Shown piece after piece: positions 39,935-51,839 of a stretch of 64,000 bases of DNA; the stretch's first letter is position 1, and the number at the start of each line of letters is the position of its first letter. The DNA comes from Iris pallida. Its lineage: Eukaryota > Streptophyta > Magnoliopsida > Asparagales > Iridaceae. Both the position numbers and the translations under genes were made by a program. The stretch spans positions 2,699,359 to 2,763,358 of the forward strand of contig JANAVB010044018.1 in NCBI GenBank assembly GCA_029216955.1, in the 5' to 3' direction. The notes beneath the pieces were generated by a model that worked only from the letters and a program-made list of their open reading frames with translations, made no database searches and had not been told where the DNA came from.

Positions 39935-42900
39935 TGTCACGCCCCAGTACCGAAATACGGAGACGGACGAGGCCAGTTACACCATATGAGGTACGTGACG
40001 TCATACGGCGATCGTGGCTGTCAAGAGACTAGGGGGTACATGCTACAATCAAGTCTCCTATGGTCCCACAGAGTTCTATGTCTCAATCAATCAACACAAC
40101 ATCAGCAATTAAATGAACATTAAAGATAAAGCAGTAAGGCGTCCCCGACGCTTCATCAAAATGGTCATGAGAGACTAGCTTTATAACATAGCTATCTCAG
40201 AGAGTCATGAGCACAAAATTATACACAGCTGCAGTCTGTTTAGTTACAATTATGTACTGACACAAAATATCAAGTAATCCGACTAACAGGTGCCGGTGGC
40301 TGAACGCCGCACAAAAGTATAAGCAAGAGTGGTGGAGAAGAAACCCACTCGAGTCCCCGACCAGCCATGCTCCTAGTATGCACCATGGATGTCAGGAAGA
40401 AGGATCGCGTCCTCTGGCTCTGCTACGAGATCTGGCCAAACAAAACCAGCAGGGTCAGCCCCGAATAGCAAGTACCGCCAAAGGGGCACAAGAGTTAAGA
40501 TAAAACCCAGTTATAATGATAAGAATAAAGCTTATGCTGCGGCTATAGGGTAGCGCTACATCGTCGGACCCATCTGGCACCCTTACAACCAAACAAGGAC
40601 AAAAGGTGCCACATGGAGCCGGGACGCGTCGCACTCTATGACCTTCACATAAGTTTACAGATATAAGTAAGAAGATCTCCTGGTCGTGACTTCGGTCGAC
40701 AGACCATCGCAGCACGATAACCAACCCAACAATCAAACAAGAACATGGGTTGGATCACGTACCGCGGTGGGCCATGTTCCTTAGTCATTCACAGGAGTAA
40801 CACATCACAATCAAATTAAGGCTTCCGTTCGTAACTTCGGTCCGCAGCCTGTCATAGTACGATAACCAACCCAACAATCAAACAAGAACATGGGTTGGAT
40901 CACGCACCATAACAGTCCGCTTTCCTCAGTTACTCGCGGAAGGTAAAAGAAAAATACAAGCAAGTCATTTTCACGGCCAGTCAAGTCTACGAGTTTCTAG
41001 TATGGCGAGGTTATCCTCGCATTAAATTATCAGAGTCCTCAGATCGTATCTTTCCAGCAAGGCTAGCCAACCCAGGGGTCCGCGTAGTCAAGTATTATTA
41101 AGCACAGGTCCCTCATAAGGCTACCTTGCAGGCACAAGTCCCCGTAGGGCTACCTTGCCAAAACTTATAATATATCAGGAAATAATCGGATACCGGCATC
41201 CACTCATTGCAGATGGCACAGTATCCGTGGTGACCAGCTGGCGCGTCGAGGCAATACCTCAAGGCGGCTGGTGTAACACGATCTCGGGATTCTGCCCTCT
41301 CCATGCATCTAATAGATTTAGTTGCCTAATTTAAACCCTATGTGAAATCTTGGATCCTCATGCTGTGGCCTGCATGATCATCCTCCTAGAATGTCGTACC
41401 GTAGTACGAGTACCCCAAGTGAGGATCCATGTCGATCAGTAGGTCGACACGTTCTACCCTCCTTAGTGTAATGCAACATTGCAAATGCGCCACGTAGGAT
41501 TACGAGTCATTTGTCAAGCATGAACGAGAACCGGGACATTCAGGCACATGTAGCGAGTAGGAACACTTTGTTCTCCAGGGTCAGATTCATGCTCAGGACA
41601 AAAGGCGTAAGGATATATCGCATACACAAACCAATACATATACACGTATATAAGCCAAGGTAGCATGAAAAATGGAAAACCAGGGACAGGCTGACTAGGT
41701 ACTAAGGCAAGGTCGGCCAACCAACGCGGGCGCGTCACATCCATGGCACGGGCGCATGGCGGGCGAGGGCGCGGTCACGAGCGCGGACGGCCACACGGGC
41801 GCGGAAAGCGCCGGGCGCGGGCGGCCACGCAGGCGCGGGGAAAACGGCCGGGCGCGTGACGTCCACACAGGGGCGCGAACACGCGGGGGCGCGGACACGC
41901 GGGGCGCGGACACGCGGGGGCACGGACCACGCAAGGCGCGGACCACGCAAGGCGCGGCCACGCGGGGCGCGGACACGCGAGGGCGCGGGCCACGCAAGGC
42001 GCGGACACGCGAGGGCGCGGAAAGGCCGGGCGCGTGACGTCCACACAGGGGCGCGAACACGCGGGGGCGGCCTGGTGCTGGAACCACGCGGCGCGGGAGA
42101 CCACGCGGCGCGGGCACCACGCGGGCGCGGGGGCGCGTCCTCCCATCAGCGCGGCGCGGGACGCGCGCGCGCGGAGGGCGCGGGACACAGGGGCGCGGAC
42201 CTCCCATCAGCGCGGCGCGGGACGCGCGCGCGCGGAGGGCGCGGGACACAGGGGCGCGGACCTCCCATCAGCGCGGCGCGGGACGCGCGCGCACGGAGGG
42301 CACGGGACACAGGGGCGCGGACCTCCCATCAGCGCGGCGCGGGACGCGCGCGCGCGGAGGGCGCGGACACAGGACACTGTTCATCTTCTTCCCCTCAACC
42401 GAGAGGGAAGAACCATGAACCCTAAAAACTCCAAAAATCATAACTAAGTCAAATCTTAACGAAATTTCGATTTTCAAAGTTCAATCTTGAGTAAAATTCA
42501 ATTCTCTACAACATGGAACCATTAAAACTTGAAAATGATGGAGTTTAGTAGATCAAAACCAAGGAAAACCGAAAATGTTTAAAACTTAGATCTACAAAAA
42601 TTAAAGCTTCCAATCAGAAAATTCCAAGTTCTAATCTAGTAGAGAATGAGGAGAAGAACAAGTTTTGGTAAAAATTTTGAAGGAAAAACGAAAATGATGG
42701 ATCTCTTCCTTGTGCAAGTTGATACTTGCCTTTGGTTGGGTGAAGGAAGTAAATGAGAGGAGTTATGAGGAATGAATGAGGGGAGAGAAAAGGAATGGGG
42801 TTTTATATAAAAGCCTAAACCAAGTTGGTTCATGATGACCCAACGGGTTCAAGTGAACCGAGAACATGTCACCCAATTAGAGCCAAAACTGTAAACTAAA

Positions 42901-43052
42901 ATCACAGAAAATAAATTACGAAATATTATTTTGTCAAATAATTTGGGATATACATGAAGAAATACAACAAAATAAATATCGTATAAATATACGTAAATAC
43001 AAATAAGCAGTATACGTACTAAAAATACGTATACCGGAATCAGGGAGTGACA
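39935..43052 (-). repeat. 3' LTR of the gypsy element
   Basis: On the plus strand it runs from TGTCACGCCCC to GGGAGTGACA, 3118 bp. It is flanked inside by a purine tract (complement TCTCTACCCTTCTT at 43053). It contains the GC-rich block at 41720-42370. Confidence 0.92.
41720..42375. repeat. CpG-dense GC-rich block with 61-bp minisatellite in the 3' LTR
   Basis: About 650 bp consists of GGGCGCGGAC-type words, far richer in GC and CpG than the rest of the LTR. The last part is a 61-bp tandem repeat with unit starts (TCCCATCAGC) at 42141, 42202, 42263 and 42324, four copies with the fourth truncated. Long open frames here on both strands are composition artefacts. Confidence 0.9.
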
Positions 43053-43239
43053 TCTCTACCCTTCTTAGAAAAATTCCGTCCTCGGAATTTCCAGCCAAGA
43101 CAGGATTGAAAGATCAGGACAAGCAAGGCACAATCACATGCAAGTTAACTAACAAGCAGTTATTATCTACATCACAAAAGTACAATACAAGCAGGTGCAG
43201 TGAATGTAGAATCGTGTCATTATGGCATAAAGATATACC

Positions 43240-46200
43240 TCACAAACCAAACAAATGCGGATACCGAGATCGGATCTCGTCCTCGCGCTCCCAAGTTGAT
43301 TCTCCCGGAGAGTGATGGTTCCAAGCAACACGGACAAGACTAATAGTCCGGTTCTTGAGCACCTTCTCTCGCCGGTCCAAAATAGACACGGGTTGTTCCT
43401 CGTAAGTTAGGTCGGTACCAACGACCAACTCAGAATGATCGAGGACATGACTCGTATCCGGGACATACCCACGCAATTGGGACACATGAAACACATCATG
43501 TATGCCAGTTAACGAAGGCGGAAGGGCAAGTCGATAAGCCACATCGCCTACCCGAGCGAGAATCTTAAAAGGACCAACGTATCTTGGACTAAGCTTTCCT
43601 CGGGCTCCAAATCTGATGATACCCCGAGTAGGCGAAATCCGCAGAAACACTTGGTCGCCAACTCCGAACTCTAGAGGTCTACGATGCTGATCTGCCCAAT
43701 GACGATGTCGATCCTGTGCAACTCGAAGGCGCTCTCTGACCAACTTAACTATCTCCACAGTCTGCGTGATCATCTCTGGCCCCAATAACTTCCGTTCTCC
43801 GACGTCGTCCCATGCCAAAGGGGACCGGCACTTTCTTCCGTACAATGCTTCGAACGGGGCCATCTGAATGCTAGCCTGATAGCTGTTGTTATAGGAGAAC
43901 TCCACTAGATGGAGGTGGTCCTCCCAAGATCCACCAAAATCCAAAGTACACGCCCGTAGCATATCTTCTAATGTCTGAATGGTTCTTTCTGACTGTCCGT
44001 CGGTTTGCGGATGATATGCAGTACTGAATCTTAACTTGGTTCCCAAACTTTGGTGTAAGCTCCGCCAAAAATGGGAAGTAAATCGCGTATCCCGATCTGA
44101 TACTGTACTAACTGGAACACCGTGCTGCCTTACTATCTGCTTCATGTACATTTCTGCTAACTGCTCAGTAGTCTGTCCAACTCGGAAGGGAAGGAAATGA
44201 GCGACCTTCGTGAGTCGATCTACTATTACCCAGACTGCATTCTTACCAGCCGGGGATCTAGGTAAACCGGTCACAAAGTCCATCGTGATGTGCTCCCATT
44301 TCCATTCGGGGATAGGAAGTGGCTGTAGCAATCCTGCTGGTCTCTGCTGCTCGGCTTTCACCTGCTGGCATACCAGACACTTGGATACAAATCTCGCTAT
44401 CTCCCTTTTCATGCCATTCCACCAAAAGTACTGCCTGATATCTCGATACATCTTCGTTCCTCCTGGATGAATGGAATAAATGGAACTATGAGCTTCGGAC
44501 ATAACTTCCTGCCGAAGGTCTCCACTCGGTACACAGAGTCTATTTCCAAACCTGAGCATACCATCCTCATGAATTACTAATTCCTTCCTACGGCCTGATT
44601 CACACTCTGACCGCAACTTCTGAATCTGTGGATCTCCTGCTTGTGCTGCCCTGATCCTCTCTACCAAGGTAGACTGAATCTGAATACTGGTCATTCTTCC
44701 CATATCCCTTGGCAAAATTACCTCAATCCCCATACTCTGAAGATCTGCTAGAATGTACTTCTGCGAAGTCAAGATAAAAGCACTGTCTCTCCTACTCAGT
44801 GCATCTGCAACTACATTCGCCTTGCCTGGATGATACTGAAGATCCACATCAAAATCCTTCAACAGTTCTAACCATCTTCTCTGCCTCATGTTCAAATCTC
44901 GCTGCGTGAACACATACTTCAAACTCTTATGATCAGTATAAATCTCTACTCGATCTCCATATAAATAATGCCTCCACAACTTGAGTAAAAACACCACAGC
45001 TGCTAACTCTAAATCGTGAGTCGGGTAACTCTTCTCATGATCTCGAAGCTGTCGAGACGCATAGGCTATCACCTTTCCATGCTGCATCAGCACACATCCA
45101 AGACCCTTCCCGGATGCGTCACAATACACTGTAAAGCCTCCCGATCCTACTGGAAGCGTCAAGATCGGGGCCGAGATTAATCTCTTCTTCAATTCTTCAA
45201 ATGATGCCTGACAACTAGCTGACCAAACAAACTCCACGTCCTTGTGCGTCAAACGCGTTAAGGGCGCAGAGATCCTGGCAAAGTCCTCCACGAACCTTCT
45301 GTAGTAACCGGCTAATCCTAAGAAACTTCGCACTTCTGCAACTGTTCTCGGGACTGGCCAATGCTCTACGGCTTCAATCTTCCTCGGATCCACTGACACT
45401 CCTGCCCCAGAAATCACATATCCCAGGAACGATATATGGTCTAACCAGAATTCACACTTGTCAAGCTTCGCATAAAGTTGATGCTTCCTCAATGTCTGCA
45501 AGACAGTCCTAAGGTGTTCCTCATGCTCCTCTTCACTGCTGGAATAGACAAGAATGTCATCTATGAACACTACCACAAATTTATCCAAATATGGAAGAAA
45601 GATGCGGTTCATCAAATCCATAAATACTACAGGGGTATTGGTTAGTCCAAATGGCATGACTAAAAACTCATAATGTCCATATCTTGATCTGAATGCCGTC
45701 TTCTGAATATCTTGCTCTCGAACTCTCACCTGATAGTATCCCGAACGAAGATCGATCTTGGAAAAGATGCGGGCCTTGCTCGATTGATCAAACAGGTCGT
45801 CAATCCTGGGAAGCGGGTACTTATTCTTCACTATTACTGCATTCAGCTTGCGGTAGTCGATGCACATCCTCGTCGACCCATCCTTCTTGGGAACTAGAAT
45901 CACCGGTGCTGCCCAAGGTGATTCACTGTCTCTGATGAATCCTTTTGACTTCAGCTCTTTCTCATGTTGATACAATTTATCCTGCTCTGATGGCGACATT
46001 CTGTAAACTCTATCTGCAATAGGCCTCGTTCCAGGGTTTAACTCAATGCCGAATTCTACCTCTCTGATTGGGGGCATCCCTGGAAGCTCATCAGGGAATA
46101 CATTAAGAAAATCTTCGACCACTCTCGGAATCTGTCTTGACTCTGACACTGCTGCTGAGATGACGCTTTCAGTCTGATTCTTCAAGGTTCGAGTAAAGAT

Positions 46201-47115
46201 GAACTGCTCCATCCCAGGAATGCTGAATATAACCCTACCTCCTCTACAATCAATGGTCGCATGACTGTCTCTCAACCAGTCCATGCCAAGAACAACATCA
46301 AAATTCCCCATAGGGAATTCAATCAAAGATACGGGCAGTAAATGCCCACACACCTCTACCGGACATGAAAAACGCACTCTACTAACTTCTACGAGCCCAT
46401 TGCCAGTGAGTATATCCATCCTCTCCGGCAATGCCTCAAACTCTAATCCAATCCGTGTAGCATATCGTGCAGAGATGAATGAATGAGTAGCATCTGAATC
46501 AAATAATGCTACAGCAGGAAATGAGGTGACGAGAATTTTACCTGCCACCACATCACTAGACGCTAGAGCCTCTCCCAAAGATAATGTGAGAGCCTGGCCC
46601 CGCTGAGCTCCTTGTTGCTGCCTTCCTTGACCATGGTGTTGCTGCCTCTGAGGGCCTCCGGCTTCCTGTGCCTGGCGAAACATCTGAGCCTGCGTTGGTA
46701 GACGCTGGGCTAAGGGCCTCACTGCTAGTACTGGCCCTCCACTCGGGGTTGCCCCTGGAGCTGGCAACGCTGGAAACTGCTGAGCTGGCCCTCCTGGCCT
46801 CTGCATCATAGGACAAGTCGAAATACGGTGGTCTGGACTACCACACCTCAAGCACAAGCCATTCGCTAACCGACACACATCCCTAGTGTGTCCTTCCTTA
46901 CCACAGAAGGTACAACCCTGGGGCGCCCTCTGACGCTGCTGCTGATTCCTCGGCTGCTGCTGCCGAACTGGCGCTGTGATAGTTGACACGGCCGTCCTCT
47001 GCAGCGCTCCTGTATCATGAATACGAACACCGGGTGCTGGTGCCGATATTCGCTGCATGGCTCCTCCTCCAACCTGGGAATGAGATCTCTTCTGACCTCC
47101 TGTCCTCGATGCCAA
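43240..47115 (-). CDS. Gypsy gag-pol polyprotein (zinc knuckles, protease, RT, RNase H, integrase, chromodomain)
   Basis: A 1291-residue open frame is in the same frame as the upstream gag. In order: two CCHC knuckles ([28 protein letters not shown]; residues 68-112), protease with DSDATHSFI (about residue 206; the family motif is D-S-G), reverse transcriptase with [12 protein letters not shown] and FIDDILVY, RNase H with [15 protein letters not shown] and [15 protein letters not shown], integrase with [24 protein letters not shown] and [11 protein letters not shown], and a C-terminal domain ending in a Tekay-type chromodomain ([16 protein letters not shown]). The start at 47115 is only the first methionine after a nonsense codon (TAG, 47152-47154). 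The glycine-to-aspartate change next to the catalytic Asp probably disables the protease. Confidence 0.92.
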   Translation of the reverse strand: MASRTGGQKRSHSQVGGGAMQRISAPAPGVRIHDTGALQRTAVSTITAPVRQQQPRNQQQRQRAPQGCTFCGKEGHTRDVCRLANGLCLRCGSPDHRISTCPMMQRPGGPAQQFPALPAPGATPSGGPVLAVRPLAQRLPTQAQMFRQAQEAGGPQRQQHHGQGRQQQGAQRGQALTLSLGEALASSDVVAGKILVTSFPAVALFDSDATHSFISARYATRIGLEFEALPERMDILTGNGLVEVSRVRFSCPVEVCGHLLPVSLIEFPMGNFDVVLGMDWLRDSHATIDCRGGRVIFSIPGMEQFIFTRTLKNQTESVISAAVSESRQIPRVVEDFLNVFPDELPGMPPIREVEFGIELNPGTRPIADRVYRMSPSEQDKLYQHEKELKSKGFIRDSESPWAAPVILVPKKDGSTRMCIDYRKLNAVIVKNKYPLPRIDDLFDQSSKARIFSKIDLRSGYYQVRVREQDIQKTAFRSRYGHYEFLVMPFGLTNTPVVFMDLMNRIFLPYLDKFVVVFIDDILVYSSSEEEHEEHLRTVLQTLRKHQLYAKLDKCEFWLDHISFLGYVISGAGVSVDPRKIEAVEHWPVPRTVAEVRSFLGLAGYYRRFVEDFARISAPLTRLTHKDVEFVWSASCQASFEELKKRLISAPILTLPVGSGGFTVYCDASGKGLGCVLMQHGKVIAYASRQLRDHEKSYPTHDLELAAVVFLLKLWRHYLYGDRVEIYTDHKSLKYVFTQRDLNMRQRRWLELLKDFDVDLQYHPGKANVVADALSRRDSAFILTSQKYILADLQSMGIEVILPRDMGRMTSIQIQSTLVERIRAAQAGDPQIQKLRSECESGRRKELVIHEDGMLRFGNRLCVPSGDLRQEVMSEAHSSIYSIHPGGTKMYRDIRQYFWWNGMKREIARFVSKCLVCQQVKAEQQRPAGLLQPLPIPEWKWEHITMDFVTGLPRSPAGKNAVWVIVDRLTKVAHFLPFRVGQTTEQLAEMYMKQIVRQHGVPVSTVSDRDTRFTSHFWRSLHQSLGTKLRFSTAYHPQTDGQSERTIQTLEDMLRACTLDFGGSWEDHLHLVEFSYNNSYQASIQMAPFEALYGRKCRSPLAWDDVGERKLLGPEMITQTVEIVKLVRERLRVAQDRHRHWADQHRRPLEFGVGDQVFLRISPTRGIIRFGARGKLSPRYVGPFKILARVGDVAYRLALPPSLTGIHDVFHVSQLRGYVPDTSHVLDHSELVVGTDLTYEEQPVSILDRREKVLKNRTISLVRVAWNHHSPGESTWEREDEIRSRYPHLFGL

Positions 47116-47914
47116 CCTCTGCTGGGTGAGCTCGTGCCTCCGAGCTGCTGTCTAAACAGCATCAAACGTCTGGTAGTTGTGGCCTTCCACAAGCTGTAAA
47201 AGTTCCAAATGGAGCCCCTGCTGGAACCTCATAGCCTTCTCTGGCTCCGTTGCCACCATTGCTGGTGCGAAACGGCATAATCTGCAGAACTCCGCTGCAT
47301 ACCCATCTACGGTCTTGCCTGCTTGCTTGAGACTAATGAACTTCTGCTGGAGCTCATATCGAGCTACTACGCCAAAGTACTTGGCCTTGAATCTTTCACT
47401 GAAGGTGGTCCAAAGAACAGGGCGTCTGATACCAACTTCTTCTTATGCCCACCAGTCGCGGGCAAGATCCTGAAGCACTAATTTAACCTGATCAACCTTC
47501 TCATTATCTGAAACCTTGGCTGCCACCAGAATGGCTTCGATGTCTTGAATCCATGTATCCGCGGTAATAGCATCCTCCGTGCCATCAAAATACCTCGGGT
47601 TCAATCGACGGAACCTTCCTGATGCTCCTGAGTCAGCCCCGACACTCCTTTCAAGAGCTAACTGTAACCCTTGATTCAACAACGCATTCTGCTCCTGCTG
47701 CTGGGTCTGTTGCTGTTGGTGAGTGACAAGAAACCCCCGGATGATCTCCAGGAGTGCTACGGTATCTGGTACTGCTGGCGCTGCTGCTGCTGCAGGAGTT
47801 CCAATCACCTGCGGCTCCACTGGCTCTGGTCCCACTTCTGCTCGTATCTGCTCTGGGGAAGGTTCTCTCCCTGTTGCTGCCCAGTCGAGCCATGCTCTTG
47901 CTGCTCTTCCTCAC
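47116..47914 (-). pseudogene. Gypsy gag, 5' part, with two in-frame stops
   Basis: The minus-strand frame, continuous with gag-pol, carries the retrotransposon gag core: PRYFDGTEDAITADTWIQ and LVLQDLARDWWA, then after a TAA (47443-47445) FSERFKAKYFG, LKQAGKTVDGYAAEF and FDAV, then a TAG at 47152-47154. An upstream in-frame TGA lies close to the expected N-terminus and no in-frame ATG follows it, so the true start is lost or frameshifted. A glutamine-rich stretch lies at about 47700. Confidence 0.8.
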
Positions 47915-48141
47915 GTGCCTTACCAGCTACTGAGAATGAAGCACCCCTATAGGAAAAGATATAAAATTATCAAGCCGGGACGAGGAAGATTTCGAGGATG
48001 CAAGTCAAGTTAGAGATCAAGGCAAGGACAGAGAATTCGAAACAGAATTTCAAGGGAAACAAGTTTTGATTGAGACTCCTAATAAATCGCAATACCCCAC
48101 AAGTCTGAAAAACAGACCTGCATGGGCCACCACTAAAACCT
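47915..48141 (-). other. Gypsy leader between 5' LTR and gag
   Basis: Untranslated leader. No convincing initiator-tRNA primer-binding site was seen directly next to the LTR. Confidence 0.5.
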
Positions 48142-51100
48142 TGTCACGCCCCAGTACCGAAATACGGAGACGGACGAGGCCAGCTACACCATATGAGGTA
48201 TGTGACGTCATACCGCGATCGTGGCTGTCAAGAGACTAGGGGGTACATGCTACAATCAAGTCTCCTATGGTCCCACAGAGTTCTATGTCTCAATCAATCA
48301 ACACAACATCAGCAATTAAATGAACATTAAAGATAAAGCAGTAAGGCGTCCCCGACGCTTCATCAAAATGGTCATGAGAGACTAGCTTTATAACATAGCT
48401 ATCTCAGAGAGTCATGAGCACAAAATTATACACAGCTGCAGTCTGTTTAGTTACAATTATGTACTGACACAAAATATCAAGTAATTCGGCTAACAGGTGC
48501 CGGTGGCTGAACGCCGCACAAAAGTATAAGTAAGAGTGGTGGAGAAGAAACCCACTCGAGTCCCCGACCAGCCATGCTCCTAGTATGCACCATGGATGTC
48601 AGGAAGAAGGATCGCGTCCTCTGGCTCTGCTACGAGATCTGGCCAAACAAAACCAGCGGGGTCAGCCCCGAATAGCAAGTACCGTCAAAGGGGCACAAGA
48701 GTTAAGATAAAACCCAGTTATAATGATAAGAATAAAGCTTATGCTGCGGCTATAGGGTAGCGCTACATCGTCGGACCCATCTGGCACCCTTACAACCAAA
48801 CAAGGACAAAAGGTGCCACATGGAGCCGGGACGCGTCGCACTCTATGACCTTCACATAAGTTTACAGATATAAGTAAGAAGATCTCCTGGTCGTGACTTC
48901 GGTCGACAGACCATCGCAGCACGATAACCAACCCAACAATCAAACAAGAACATGGGTTGGATCATGTACCGCGGTGTGCCATGTTCCTTAGTCATTCACA
49001 GGAGTAACACATCACAATCAAATTAAGGCTTCCGTTCGTAACTTCGGTCCGCAGCCTGTCATAGTACGATAACCAACCCAACAATCAAACAAGAACATGG
49101 GTTGGATCACGCACCATAACAGTCCGCTTTCCTCAGTTACTCGCGGAAGGTAAAAGAAAAATACAAGCAAGTCATTTTCACGGCCAGTCAAGTCTACGAG
49201 TTTCTAGTATGGCGAGGTTATCCTCGCATTAAATTATCAGAGTCCTTAGATTGTATCTTTCCAGCAAGGCTAGCCAACCCAGGGGTCCGCGTAGTCAAGT
49301 ATTATTAAGCACAGGTCCCTCATAAGGCTACCTTGCAGGCACAAGTCCCCGTAGGGCTACCTTGCCAAAACTTATAATATATCAGGAAATAATCGGATAC
49401 CGGCATCCACTCATTGTAGATGGCACAGTATCCGTGGTGACCAGCTGGCGCGTCGAGGCAATACCTCAAGGCGGCTGGGGTAACACGATCTCGGGATTCT
49501 GCCATCTCCATGCATCTAATAGATTTAGTTGCCTAATTTAAACCCTATGTAAAATCTTGGATCCTCATGTTGTGGCCTGCATGATCATCCTCCTAGAATG
49601 TCGTACCGTAGTACGAGTACCCCAAGTGAGGATCCATGTCGATCAGTAGGTCGACACGTTCTACCCTCCTTAGTGTAATGCAACATTGCAAATGCGCCAC
49701 GTGGGATTACGAGTCATTTGTCAAGCATGAACGAGAACCGGGACATTCAGGCACATGTAGCGAGTAGGAACACTTTGTTCTCCAGGGTCAGATTCATGCT
49801 CAGGACAAAAGGCGTAAGGATATATCGCATACACAAACCAATACATATACACGTATATAAGCCAAGGTAGCATAAAAAATGGAAAACCAGGGACAGGCTG
49901 ACTAGGTACTAAGGCAAGGTCGGCCAACCAACGCGGGCGCGTCACATCTATGGCGCGGGCGCATGGCGGGCGAGGGCGCGGTCACGAGCGCGTACGGCCA
50001 CACGGGCGCGGAAAGCGCCGGGCGCGGGCGGCCACGCAGGCGCAGGGAAAACGGCCGGGTGCGTGACGTCCACACAGGGGCGCGAACACGCGGGGGCGCG
50101 GACACGCGGGGGCGCGGACCACGCAAGGCGCGGACACGCAAGGCGCGGACCACGCGGGGCGCGGACACGCGAGGGCACGGGCCACGCAAGGCGCGGACAC
50201 GCGAGGGCGCGGGAAGGCCGGGCGCGTGACGTCCACACAGGGGCGCGAACACGCGGGGGCGGCCTGGTGCTGGAACCACGCGGCGCGGGAGACCACGCGG
50301 CGCGGGCACCACGCGGGCGCGAGGGCGCGTCCTCCCATCAGCGCGGCGCGGGACGCGCGCGCGCGGAGGGCGCGGGACACAGGGGCGCGGACCTCCCATC
50401 AGCGCGGCGCGGGACGCGCACGCGCGGAGGGCGCGGGACACAGGGGCGCGGACCTCCCATCAGCGCGGCGCGGGACGCGCGCGCGCGGAGGGCGCGGACA
50501 CAGGACACTGTTCATCTTCTTTCCCTCAACCGAGAGGGAAGAACCATGAACCCTAAAAACTCCAAAAATCATAACTAAGTCAAATCTTAACCAAATTTCG
50601 ATTTTCAAAGTTCAATCTTGTGTAAAATTCAATTCTCTACAACATGGAACCATTAAAACTTGAAAATGATGGAGTTTAGTAGATCAAAACTAAGGAAAAC
50701 CGAAAATGTTTAAAACTTAGATCTACAAAAATTAAAGCTTCCAATCAGAAAATTCCAAGTTCTAATCTAGTAGAGAATGAGGAGAAAAACAAGTTTTGGT
50801 AAAAATTTTGAAGGAAAAACGAAAATGATGGATCTCTCCCTTGTGCAAGTTGATACTTGCCTTTGGTTGGGTGAAGGAAGTAAATGAGAGGAGTTATGAG
50901 GAATGAATGAGGGGAGAGAAAAGGAATGGGGTTTTATATAAAAGCCTAAACCAAGTTGGTTCATGATGACCCAACGGGTTCAAGTGAACCGAGAACATGT
51001 CACCCAATTAGAGCCAAAACTGTAAACTAAAATCACAGAAAATAAATTACGAAATATTATTTTGTCAAATAATTTGGGATATACATGAAGAAATACAACA

Positions 51101-51168
51101 AAATAAATATCGTATAAATATACGTAAATACAAATAAGCAGTATACGTACTAAAAATACGTATACCGG
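48142..51168 (-). repeat. 5' LTR of the gypsy element, outer end truncated
   Basis: It is near-identical to 39935-43052. The GC-rich minisatellite has three 61-bp units here against four in the other LTR. The text ends at TATACCGG and lacks the terminal AATCAGGGAGTGACA found in the left LTR. Confidence 0.9.
49930..50508. repeat. CpG-dense GC-rich block in the 5' LTR
   Basis: This is the counterpart of 41720-42375, with one fewer 61-bp unit and small differences in the GGGCGCGGAC array. Confidence 0.9.
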
Positions 51169-51169
51169 T

Positions 51170-51410
51170 ATTGGTGAAGGTGATGGGGGTGGTGATGGTA
51201 ATGGTGATGGTGTTGGTGAAAGTGATGGGGGTGGTGATGGTAATGGTGATGGTGAAGGTGGGTGGTAGTGGTGGTGGTAATAGTAAAGGTGGTGGTGATG
51301 ATGGTGGTGGTGGTGGTGGTGGTGGTGGTGATGGACGCGGCATCGGCGGTGGCGGTGGTGCGGCGGCGGCGGGGAGGGGGCGGGGACGCGACAGCGGCAG
51401 GACGGGTTTG
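51170..51410. repeat. (GGTGAT)/(GGTGGT) simple repeat
   Basis: An imperfect hexamer/trinucleotide array lies between the truncated LTR and the right arm of the Mutator-like element. It encodes low-complexity frames only. Confidence 0.9.
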
Positions 51411-51588
51411 GGTTTGTGAGAAGATGAGGGTATTTTCGTCAAAAATTATCGGTCAAACCCTTTGACCGTCAGCTATGGACGGTTTTCGTCAAAAGTGGGG
51501 GGATTCATACATTATGGTAAAACAGTGGGGTGCACCTTGAATTTGGGTAAATCAAGTGGGGTGTGACTCAAAATTTCTCATTTTAGAA

Positions 51589-51839
51589 TTCGTAGTCGTA
51601 AAATTGTATGCATCTCAATCCTTAATCTTTTTAACGATCTAAACAGATAAATAAAGGACCTAAATACAAAAATAATGTCACATGTTACAACCACATCGTA
51701 AGTTCTTATTTGAGTTTGTGTAGTCGGACTGACTAATTCGGTAGGTTAAAAAGTTGGAAACGTTAAAAATGAACATTTAGATAAAACGTCCCTGAATAGA
51801 TACCCTATATATTTGTAGAAAAAAAGGTAAATAGGGACT
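51589..51839. other. Unassigned spacer
   Basis: AT-rich sequence with no feature recognised. Confidence 0.3.

Larger units (their letters stand above)
39935..51168 (-). mobile_element. Ty3/gypsy retrotransposon, Tekay chromovirus type
   Basis: The element has two roughly 3.1-kb LTRs (39935-43052 and 48142-51168) and one long gag-pol frame on the minus strand ending in a chromodomain-like region. The LTRs are nearly identical (about 1% different by eye, mostly transitions), indicating a recent insertion. The outer 5' end of the right LTR is missing: the last 18 or so bases present in the left LTR are replaced by the GGTGAT repeat of the host element, so no 5-bp target duplication can be matched. 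Two in-frame stops and a protease change suggest it is no longer autonomous. Confidence 0.92.
39707..51579. mobile_element. Mutator-like non-autonomous element, interrupted by a gypsy element
   Basis: The outer ends are inverted: the left starts GAGAAATTTTGAATCGCACC and the right ends GACTCAAAATTTCTC, with similarity continuing inward about 150 bp (..TTTGACGGTTTTCGTC..). A perfect 9-bp duplication ATTTTAGAA flanks it (39698-39706 and 51580-51588). The 9-bp length and long inverted arms fit the Mutator superfamily. Excluding the gypsy insertion, only about 640 bp remains, with no transposase. The right interior (51170-51410) is a GGTGAT/GGTGGT simple repeat. Confidence 0.8.

Noticed and set aside
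41720..42375. CRISPR-like array (61-bp tandem units)
   Set aside because: Units are contiguous with no unique spacers, and the genome is a plant.
41695..42447. Long Arg/Ala/Pro-rich open frames on both strands (repeated at 49902-50578)
   Set aside because: They come from the GC-rich minisatellite in the gypsy LTR. They are open in several frames at once because stops are rare in such sequence.
51171..51465. Val/Met- and Gly-rich frames
   Set aside because: They are composed of GGTGAT/GGTGGT simple repeats, with no domain and no start context.
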